Shown here: piece by piece, positions 55,225-64,000 of the stretch | Numbering within the stretch: position 1 is the stretch's first letter | How the letters are laid out: each line of letters begins with the position of its first letter | Assembly: GCA_026214975.1 (NCBI GenBank) | Contig: CM047806.1 | Coordinates: 54,515,947 to 54,579,946 of the forward strand | Source of the DNA: Gentiana macrophylla | Taxonomy: Eukaryota; Streptophyta; Magnoliopsida; Gentianales; Gentianaceae | DNA: 64,000 nucleotides | Reading direction: 5' to 3' | The notes under the pieces: generated by a model | The model's database searches: none | The model's input: only the letters and a program-made list of their open reading frames with translations | What the model was told of the DNA's origin: nothing | Translations under genes and position numbers: made by a program

Positions 55225-56609
55225 TGTTTGCGGTTTTATGCAAAGCAGTGATAAAATATAATAAATAAAACCGATGTCAACACCAAGTGCGAAGGTTCGC
55301 AGCTATAGTGATGAAACCGGGTCGTATCCGTAGGGACTTGTACGAAAACAGTGTTTTTGCTTTCGATTTCTTTTGTGAGGTTGATGACTACGATCTTGGA
55401 TTAAAAAACAATAAAACAAAGAGTTTGAAAATTGAAAATAAAAACTAGCACGTAACAAATCTTTCCGTAACAATTATAATTAAACAACTAGAAGCACCGT
55501 TGATCCACCACCACCGCACCGAAATTAACAAGAAAGACGATATTCGTTTGCAAGCCTTGGATTATTATCTACTAAAAAGGCGTTTCTCTCTCTCGATTTA
55601 ACACCGTTAACTAGTCCACCTCTCGATGCAACTAACGAATTTACGGAACAAAGATATGGATATAAAATCCTAATCTAACAATATTCTCCTCAACTTTCGC
55701 TTGTTAGAAGAAATATTATCACTCTCCTTCACGGCAATCTATGAATTTATCAACTATCGTATGTCTAAATTCAATCAAGATGCAACACAAGTATAGTCAT
55801 ACACATTGCACATAAACAATTCAAAACATGAAGGAAGAACAAGAAACTTACTAGAACGAATAAATGCAAAAATCCTTGTTTATTCCGCGATGGTGGCTTC
55901 ATATTGGTGGTTCTAGCCTCGGCCTTTAGCCACTCATCTTCTTCAAAAACATCCTTATTTCTTTGAATTGAAATTGAAAGAAAAATAAAAGAAAGACTAT
56001 CTATGAATCTAATTTATTGCTAATTTCTATACTAATTTTTCGATGTTTCGGATGTCATTTTCTCGCTCGAATGGATGCTGCTTATATAGGAGTTTGTGGC
56101 CGACATAGGGAAGGATCTAGAAAACGCGTCGGGTTAAATTCTGTAGCCTCGGTAGACCGAACGTCCAAGCTCGGTTGACCGAATAGCACGGCTCGGTCGA
56201 CCGAGCGTACCACTTGAGCGCGTTCACACTTTGTAGCTTCAGTATACCGTGTTCCCACTCCACTCTTTCGCTCGATCCGATTTATTCTTCAAATCTTGAT
56301 CCGATTTTCTTCTTTATTTTGAAATCCTTGATTGAATGACATACATCTTCTCAATAAATAATATCCCTTGCATTTCTTTATTTTCTACAAAATTATTGTT
56401 ACACCAAGTCATCGAGTAATAATAATAATAAAATGTGTAACAAAATAACATTTAATCCCAATATTTCCTCCTAATTAAATTATAAACCCTCAATGAACAT
56501 TATATGAATTTATTGGTTTAAAACATGCTTTTCTCATTTATTTCCTTTAAAAACAAGGTAAATTGTTTAGGGATTAAGTCCGAAAATATAGTAAAATATA
56601 CCATAAACA
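55225..56609 (-). repeat. 3' LTR of the Athila-like element
   Basis: On the minus strand TGTTTATGGTA to CCGCAAACA, 1385 bp, with TGTTT/AAACA inverted ends. The start is directly preceded by the purine tract. The partner LTR is outside the window. Confidence 0.82.
56149..56204. repeat. Three TCGGTNGACCGA dyads at 22-bp spacing
   Basis: TCGGTAGACCGA at 56149, TCGGTTGACCGA at 56171 and TCGGTCGACCGA at 56193. Each is a near-perfect palindrome and the spacing is exactly 22 bp, about two helical turns. They lie in the LTR, so they may bind a dimeric factor, an inference. Confidence 0.85.
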
Positions 56610-58335
56610 ACTCCCCCACACTTAGCTTTTTGCTTGTCCCCGAGCAAAACAAACAACGACAAACTATCAAAACCCACATAATTTGACACGAGATGTAGTC
56701 ATGCTCACATCAAGCTAGTATCTAGCAAATCGAACTCACTCGGTGATTGTGTGTTGAACCCGCTAAACTTCCACCGATCCTCTCTTGATGTATTAAATCA
56801 AGCACTAATGATCATCCGGTTAAATAAACGAAGTTCGCTCGCATCACAAAGACTTACCCTACAAAACTATTTATCAAGAACAAAGTAACCAACTCACATT
56901 TAAATTCCTTTACTTGGTGCCAAGAAAATACCTTTTCGTGTCTCTCACGGGTTTAGATCAACTTGACTTAGAGTTCCAAAAGGCCTATGTTTTCTTCCAT
57001 CGTCGCGTCTCAAAAGTATAACACTCTCCCTTACTTTAGAGGCAATCACCCCGAGATCACTCAAACCTATCTTGTCCAAGGTAAACCACACTCCCCAATT
57101 GGGGCAGTATCCAAGTGGACTCGAGGTGATAGTCGCAAACAACTTCCGCAATTTAATTTTTTTCAAATTTTTCTTCTTTTTTCAAACTCTTTGGAAACTC
57201 CCGGTCAGGTATCATTTCTAACACATTCAAGACTTTTAAGGTTCTCAAGACACTAAGGTACTTAGATTCTAACTGTGAGTATAGTACGAGTTCTTAACTT
57301 TCATCAGTGCTAAGTAAGTGGTTATCTGCAGCTAGAATTGGCTATCCCTTAACTAACTGAGAGACTATTTTATATTTTGGTTCCTCATCTAATGAGTTCG
57401 TAATTGAGGTTCAAGTGAGTATCTGATCTACCAAACCTATTCTTAGAACATGATATGACTACTGATAACAATTAAAGGTGTCAAATTACAAAACTAGCAT
57501 GTCATTGAAGTTACTCGGGACTCACAAATTTTCAAAAATTTTATCAAATTTTTCAAAGGAGCAAAACTAGATAACATGTAAAACAAACCAGTAAAACAAA
57601 CCAATAAACCCTCCCCCACACTTAAGTTACATGATGTCCTCAGCATGTGCAAAACAAGAAAAACTTAGCTGGTTGTAATTCGAAAGTTGCAATTCTGGAA
57701 GTGGTCGCGAGTCAGATCCATAAATGCTTGAAGAAATCAGAGACTGGACCATCCACCGTGGCGATATCATCCGAAGCTCACAATCGCTATCGCAAATATC
57801 CACGCACACATGGGGCAACAAGATGTACCTCGGGGATAGGGGCACAAAAGATGATAGACAAGGCAATATCATGGAACAAAGCAGAAGCAATGCAAAAATT
57901 GATAATAACCGAATCTATATGAAATGTAGTGCACAAATGTAATATCGAGAGATCTTGGGGTACATGAGGAAATAAAAAGAAACAAACAGGGTCATGATGT
58001 GGGCAATCGCAGTCTGAGATCCATAGTCGAAATCGCTAGGTGGAAAACATTAGCAACCAACAAGAGAAACAAAGCAAAAATAAACTACAAACAAAAAGAA
58101 AAAAATATCTAGGTTATCGCCCTAGTAGGGCTTAATTATAGTCGGGAGCTCGACTAACCAATAAAAACTCAACCGGGGTCAGGCGGTGAAGCCTCATCCC
58201 GGAATTATTCTCGACCTTCGGGGTCAACAGCAGAAACCACAGGAACAAAGTCTCGCCAACGCCTTGGCCATATCATCAAACTTCAGTATCACTTCGCACT
58301 CTATGATTCTTCTCTTCTTCTTTTTAGGTTTCGTT
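56610..58335 (-). other. Noncoding 3' region of the Athila-like element
   Basis: The tract CTCCCCCACACTT occurs at 56611-56623 beside the LTR and again, identical, at 57611-57623. On the minus strand it is AAGTGTGGGGGAG. Athila elements often have an env-like ORF or its remains here. None is recognisable; short ORFs on both strands look random. Confidence 0.7.
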
Positions 58336-59744
58336 TCACAAGCCGAGGTGCAACATTAGGGAGCACAACATCATCAAAGAACTCACAGAGATGTAAATCA
58401 TCGGGTGCGAAGGACCGAGCTGGGTTTGACTAGGGACGTCGCTCGGATAGAAAACCACCGGTCGTTCCTTTTGTTGACCAATATAGTGTTTTAACCGATG
58501 ACCATTTACTCGAACAACCCGCCGCTTATCTTTCAAATCGATCGCTCCACTGGGAATACCTAAAAGATTTCAAAGGGCCGGACCAACGGTGCGTAGCTTA
58601 CCAGAAACAGATGTAACCTGGTATTATACAAGAAACCCACTCGCCCGACTTTGAATTCCCTAATCTTGATTTTCTTGTCGTGAAGCGGTTTAGTCCTTTC
58701 CTCATCGATTCTCGAGCTCGTAGGCCAGAGTCTCGAACTCATCAAGCTCCTGCAACTGCAATAATCGCTTTTCTCTGCATAACTGGCTATCGAAATTCAA
58801 GAATTTAATAGCCCAGAACGCTCTGTGCTCAAGCTCGATTGGCAGGTGGCAGGCCTTGCCATAAACCATCTGAAACGGAGACGTGCCAATAGGAGTCTTG
58901 AAAGATGTCCTGTAGGCCCAGAGCACATCATCCAGTTTCTGACTCCAGTCCGTCCTATTAGAATTCACCGTCTTCTCAAGAATGCTCTTCAGGCTTCGGT
59001 TACTTACTTCAACTTGTCCACTCGCCTCGAGGGTGATAGGGGTAGCGCTTTTGTGTTTCACCCCATATCGTTCTAAAATCTTTTCTAGTGGGGTATTGCA
59101 AAAGTGAGTTCCCTCGTCACTGATGAGGGCTCGTGGACAGCCAAACCGCGTGAAAATATTTTTCTTCAGGAAGTTCTTGACCACCTTGTGGTCGTTCCGC
59201 GGTGTTGCTATCGCCTCCACCCACTTTGATACGTAGTCGACTTGAGACTGAATGTACTTGTTCCCATACGAGGATGGAAACGGTCCCATGAAATCAATAC
59301 CCCATACGCCGAAAACCTCGCATTCTTGGATGGGGTGGAGGGGCATGTCCATTCGTCCGAAAGTTTACCGGTGCGTTGGCACCGGTCACACCCTTTACAA
59401 AGTTCTCGTATCCTTAAAAATTGTTGGCCAAGAGAAACCGGATGAAAAATCTTCGCAGCAGATCTTCCCACTCCATAATGACCTCCCACAGTCCACCATG
59501 GCATTGCTCCATAATGTCCTCTCTGCTCGAACTCGAGGACACACCTACGGAGCAATCCATCCTTGCAACGCTTGAAGAGAATGGGATCGTCCCACACATA
59601 ATAGTTCAAATCCAAAAGAATTTCTTCTTTTGGTTGATATGTCAGGTCAGGGTCCAGATATCTGCCGCTCAAGAAGTTTGCAAAAGGTGCAAACCAAGGA
59701 GAACCTTTTCCAAAGATCGGCAGGAGCAACCTCGCACACATCAA
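58336..59744 (-). pseudogene. Athila-like integrase
   Basis: Zinc-module part near 59400 ([11 protein letters not shown]). The open frame 59352-58702 has [46 protein letters not shown], then [20 protein letters not shown] and a C-terminal helix. The tail continues after shifts with KLHDKKIKIREFKVG, RPFEIF and VRVNGHRLKHYIG to the stop at 58336. Two catalytic Asp are present; the Glu context is altered ([14 protein letters not shown] where [13 protein letters not shown] is usual). The 216-codon open stretch is long for a decayed element. Confidence 0.85.
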
Positions 59745-60002
59745 TGGTCATGAGTTGCTCGGTTGGAAAATCGATTCCAATCTCATCCGACTCTACACGA
59801 GGATCGCCGGTCACCGAGACATGTGGTCGGCTACCACATTCTCGCTACCCTTCTTGTCCCGGATATGAACATCAAACTCTTGTAAAATCAAGATCCATCT
59901 CAACAAACGAGGCTTGGCATCGGCCTTGTTCAATGAGATATTTCAATGCGAGAATGTTCTCGTCCGCACCGTGACCTCCACCCAAGCAAGTAGCTTCTAA
60001 AT

Positions 60003-61214
60003 TTATCCATGGCAAAAATTCATCGCCAACAACTCCTTCTCGCTTGTTGCATAATTTACTTGTGCTGGGTTTAAAGTGTGACTAGCGTAGTAGATGGGTC
60101 GGAACCTTCCGTCCACTCTCTGACCTAGCACCGCGCCGACTGCATAATTAGAAGAATCACACATAAGCTCGAAGGGAGCTTTCCAGTCGGGTGCTATAAG
60201 AATTGGCGAGGTAACCAACTTGTCTTTTAGTTCTTTAAATGCTCTTTCACACTCAGGGGTGAAAATAAACTTCACATCTTCTCTTAAGAGAGATGACAAA
60301 GGCTTGGCTTTTTAGAAAAGTCTTTGATGAATAGCCTATGGGGCCGACATGACCCAAGAATCCTCTTAATTCTCTTGCATTTTTGGGGTATGTCATTTTT
60401 CAATAGCTTCTACCTTCTCTTTGTCGACCTCAATACCTTCTTTGGACACCTTGTGTCCTGAACAATTCCCTCTTCCACCATCGGTGGCACTTCTCCCAAT
60501 TTAAGACTAAGTCTTCTCTATGCACCGGGACAAAACTTTATCAAGATTGTGTAAACAAAGTGGTCTAAACTGCCCCCGAACACAGAGAAGTCATCCATAA
60601 AAATCTCCATCACCTTCTCCACTAAACCATCAAAGATAGCCAAACATACATCTTTGAAATGTAGCCGGTGCATTGCAAAGACCAAATGGCATTCTTCGGT
60701 AAGCGAAGGTGCACGAGAGGACAGTGAAGGTAGTCTTTTCTTGATCAATGGGGTCGATAGCTATCTCAAAGTATCCTGAATAGACATCCGTAAAACAATA
60801 AAATTGCTTGCCACTAAGCCTCTCAAGAGATTTGGTCAATGAATGGCAAGGGAAGTGGTCTTTAGAGTTACCTCATTTAGTCTTCGTAATCGATGCAAAC
60901 TCAGACTCAAGTGACTTGCCGTAGGGCAATATCTTCCCCCTTTTCATTCTTCTCGATGGTGATCCCTCCTTTCTTTGGCACCACCCGAGTGGGGCTCACC
61001 CATTCACTATCGGCTATTGGGTAGATGATACCCATGTCAAGCAATTTGATGATTTCCTTCTTAACGACCTCCTGCATGTGAGGTTTAGCCTTCTCTCGAG
61101 GTTGCCGCACTTTCTTCGATCCTCAACGATCCCGATCTTGTGCATACAGATACTGTGGCTTAGCCCCTTGATATCTCTCACTTGCCAACCAAAGGCGAGG
61201 ATATTATCTTGCAA
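60003..61214 (-). pseudogene. Athila-like reverse transcriptase and RNase H
   Basis: RT: EVVKKEIIKLLDMGIIYPI, SEWVSPTRVVPKKGG, YCFTDVYSGYFEIAID, FAYRRMPFGLCNAPATFQRC. The active site FMDDFSVFGG has FMDD at 60590-60601. RNase H begins PILIAPDWKAPFELMCDSS and has YYASHTLNPAQVNYATSEKE (60299-60003). The usual FLDGYSGY is here FTDVYSGY. Four or more shifts are present. Confidence 0.87.
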
Positions 61215-61541
61215 AGCACTTTGATAAGTTTTTCTTCCTCCTTTGGTTCTAACTTAGATGAAATAATCAAAGGAGCTTATCACCGTCCCCTCGTAAAAAT
61301 GTATTTCAAGTGTTGAGGCAAGGGTTTCAACACTAAATCTGACGTTGGCTCCTCCACACTTGGTCTTAATTTATCGCCCTTAAGCTCCAGATCTCCAAGC
61401 TTATCATAAGGGCTCAAGCATCATGGCTCTCCCCAATGCATGGGGTTTCATCCCCTTTTTCAAATCCGCCATGTCACCATGCCTCTTCCTCATTTTCTTT
61501 CTTACCATCTCCTGGTAATCGAACTTTCCTTTTCCTCCTTC

Positions 61542-62133
61542 TCAATCTCTTCTAAAAATTCTTCCACTCCTCATCACCCAAGTTGCATTGTTTATTGAAT
61601 TCTTCCTCATCCTAATCGCCCATGAACACTTGTTCATCATACTCATGCTGAAATCGCCCTCAATAGCTAAACAAGTGTCACCTGATGCGTGCTTCACCGC
61701 ATTGCCCACATTGAACTTTACACTCTCATCCTCCAAATGTAGGGTTATCTCGCCACGTAGGAATCTAGTAAGTCACGGGCGGTTGCAAGAAAAGGTCTTC
61801 CAAGGATCAAGGGGTTTTTCATCATTGGTCATGTCCATGATTACCCAATCACCTGGTATATGAAGTTCTCAACCTTGACCAACACATCTTCTACAGTTCC
61901 TTGCATACTTCACACTTCTATCTCGCAAGTTGAAGAGAAATGGGTCTAAGAGTAATAGATTGATCCAATCCAAGAGATTGGAAGATTGAAGTAGACATCG
62001 ATTGAATGATGCTCCCGAATCGCATAAAACATTGTGGAAGTCCTGTTTTCGATAGTACACGAAATCGTGAATTTACGTGTGGTCGGGACACTTCACAGAA
62101 GTTTAGTCCGGCCGATTGCGGAGCATTCTTCAT
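61542..62133 (-). pseudogene. Athila-like aspartic protease region
   Basis: Short frames read HNVLCDSGASFN (active-site DSG, about 62025) and STSIFQSLGLDQS, then after shifts VKFNVGNAVKHASGDTCLAI (about 61720), which lies between protease and RT in Athila. No frame covers the whole domain. Confidence 0.65.
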
Positions 62134-63081
62134 TCAACACTATGTGCTCGAGCTCTTGAAGCTTCTTATTCGAACTCACTGCGTCCTTTATAAACTTTGT
62201 ATACTTTGGCATCCCTACCAAAAGATCAACTAATGGAATGTTTGCCTCAGATTCTTGAGCAAATCGATAACCTTCTTATACTCCTTATCGATCGTTAATG
62301 ACAGCTTGTTCTTGCTAGGTGGGTAAGGAGATCAAAGCAAAGTCCTCCTCAGTGAAAGGTCTTTTTCTTTGTCTTATGATTGATTGCTTTGTCTTCCCTA
62401 TCTTTCCACCTCACATGCTTCCCTAACTCAACTTAGAATCCGACTTCTTTTCAAAGCAGTATTCTCAACTCTCACATTTCTTTGAATTTCCTTTTCACTT
62501 GGCTCAACGGCCGTCCCAAAGATCCTTCGAGGAGAAAGAAGATCTTCCCCTCCGCCTCTCTGCTCGCGAGGAGGGGCTATTCGTTTCCTGGTTGGCCTCG
62601 ACCGCCAACCGCTTCCCACTCCTCGATTTACGACATTCAACTCATCTTGACCATAGTTCCATGGTGCAGCCAGATCGGTGAAAGTATTCGGTCATTCCGG
62701 AACACGTTACGGGGTTCTTCTCAAGAAACTCGGCGGTGACCTTGAGGTCGACTTGCTTGTCGCCCGAAATCATCCCATTTGCATCTCTAAATTCCTCACT
62801 CAGATGGTCAATGTACTCAATGCATTTGCTAATCGAGTGTTGGCCGTGACTTGCTCACTCAACTTTTGTTCTAAGATCTCAAATGATTGATTCGATTTTG
62901 ATTTTGATTGACCGGTGGATTATTGTTCCATGCGGTCGAGAGTTGGATTGAAAATTGCTCAGATTAGGCCTAGGGGCCTCAAATCGATGGGGATTTGCTA
63001 CCTAGAAGGGTCACTCCGAGAATTAAACCTTGAGTGTTTCGATTCGACCCAAAGGTCGATAATTTTGAGAATCGAATGCAT
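62134..63081 (-). pseudogene. Decayed gag-protease linker of the Athila-like element
   Basis: About 0.95 kb between the gag knuckle and the protease. Frames on the minus strand are short and shifted (for example REQRGGGEDLLSPRRIFGTA near 62560). Athila linkers are polar and repetitive, which fits, but no domain is visible. Confidence 0.5.
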
Positions 63082-63986
63082 TCACCTCCTCGAATGCAGC
63101 AATAGAGGACATTGATGGAATGTGTGCCCAATAGTATCACAATTTTGGCGGAGATAACGTTGTTTTCCACAGCTTTGACTGAGGATCGGGTCAAGCTGGC
63201 ACTGATCACTGCGATGGCCTTGGCCATGGCAGTTGTCACATACAAGACTTTGAACATTCATTGCCGCCACTTGCTTCAGTAGTGCGGCTAATCGAGCCTT
63301 TAAGTGTGGTCTCATCTACCTCATACTTCCCTGAGTCGAGCTCTTTCATTTGGATGCACCTTTATAGGTAGGGGCATAATTATACTTTGCAATATCTTCA
63401 AACAACGTCCATCCCTCTCGGTGTCTTTCTCGAAATGCACTCTCCAGCAGTAACTATTCACCATTCCCTTTGTCAATTCGGTCAAACCACTATAGAAAGT
63501 GTTGACCAATCTTTGTTTATCCAGCCCATGGTGGGGGCACTTTCTCAAGAGAGACTTAAATCGTTTCCATGCATCGCAAAACGATTCCCCTCTCGCTTTA
63601 CACAAAAGTGAATATCGATTCGGAAGATGAGCCGTCTTTGCGGTGGAAAGTCATGGCTCGAAATTCTTTCTCCAACTCCTCCCATTTAAGTAATGGAGTC
63701 GATCTGGTAAAGATTTATACCATTCTTTCGCTTCTCCCTTCAAAGGAGAAGGGAAAAGTTTCATCCTCAGGACGTCCTCAGTGACCCCTTTGATTAAAGT
63801 AGTCCCGCACGATTCTAGAAATGAGTGAATGTGATCGTGTGGGTCCTTAGTGGAGAAGCCATGGAATGTGGAACCTCTCACCAAGTTGATTAAAGAAGTT
63901 TTGAGTTCGAAATTATCAGCCGTGATTTCAGGAATCACGACTGCAGGATTTACTTTCACAGTAGACGGCATGGCATAGTCTGCCAA
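63082..63986 (-). pseudogene. Athila-like gag
   Basis: ATG at 63986, MADYAMPSTVKVNPAVVIPE, then FELKTSLINLVRGSTFHG and LKGEAKEWYKSLPD, the usual Athila gag opening. After a shift near 63650: ARGESFCDAWKRFKSLLRKC and CPHHGLDKQRLVNTFYSGL (63605-63480). The zinc knuckle is CDNCHGQGHRSDQC (about 63240). Bases 63987-64000 are its leader. Confidence 0.85.
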
Positions 63987-64000
63987 TGTCCTTTGATCTG

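Larger units (their letters stand above)
55225..64000 (-). mobile_element. Athila-like Ty3 element (3' LTR to gag; 5' LTR beyond window)
   Basis: 3' LTR 55225-56609, a 1.7-kb noncoding 3' region with two polypurine-like tracts, then on the minus strand integrase, RNase H, RT, protease and gag up to 63986. It interrupts the copia integrase after the bases CCTCC (55220-55224). The protein wording, the noncoding 3' region and the GTGTGGGGGAG tract are those of plant Athila elements. Confidence 0.88.

Noticed and set aside
57627..57942. ORFs in the Athila 3' region as an env-like gene
   Set aside because: They are short, on both strands, and without recognisable features.

Overview
This is plant nuclear DNA, most likely from a eudicot. 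It is AT-rich and consists almost entirely of LTR retrotransposons of typical angiosperm lineages: Ty1-copia elements including a Sirevirus-like one, a Ty3 chromovirus of Tekay/Del type, a Tat-like element and an Athila-like element. The only apparently intact host gene is a spliced, GPI-anchored lipid-transfer protein gene on the minus strand at 18544-19779. Species and chromosome cannot be told from the sequence. No rRNA gene, intact tRNA gene, CRISPR array or bacterial-type operon was seen.

Layout. (1) 1-12175: a Ty1-copia element in tandem form. The end of one internal domain (1-209) is followed by a 3-kb LTR (210-3210), a full internal domain with broken gag-pol (3211-8943), a second 3-kb LTR (8944-11930), and then the primer site and leader of a third unit, cut at about 12175. 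(2) 12176-16200: a 56-bp LTR scrap, a LINE remnant, an (AT)45 microsatellite and a short degenerate copia relic split by a solo LTR with a perfect CTTAA target duplication. (3) 16200-20600: the only gene-like island. It holds a 14-3-3-like first exon and a galacturonosyltransferase-like exon fragment, both relics, and the intact four-exon LTPG gene. (4) 20604-64000: a nest of insertions. A plus-strand Tat-like Ty3 element (LTR at 20604) carries three insertions inside gag: a truncated minus-strand Ty3 element (22176-26754), a minus-strand chromovirus (26910-50577) and a minus-strand copia element (from 50994). The chromovirus contains a 13.9-kb Sirevirus-like element (29581-43440) with an extra ORF after pol, and a 310-bp TRIM-like element in its 5' LTR. 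The copia element is split within its integrase by an Athila-like element (from 55225), which runs past the right edge together with the rest of the Tat element.

The nesting gives a relative age order: Tat is oldest, then the chromovirus and the copia at 50994, then the Sirevirus-like element, the TRIM and Athila. Coding regions of all elements carry frameshifts and stops. Many disagreements between paired LTRs fall on CAG/CTG triplets and look like indels or scrambles, so part of the damage may be systematic base-calling error at CHG-methylated sites rather than true mutation.
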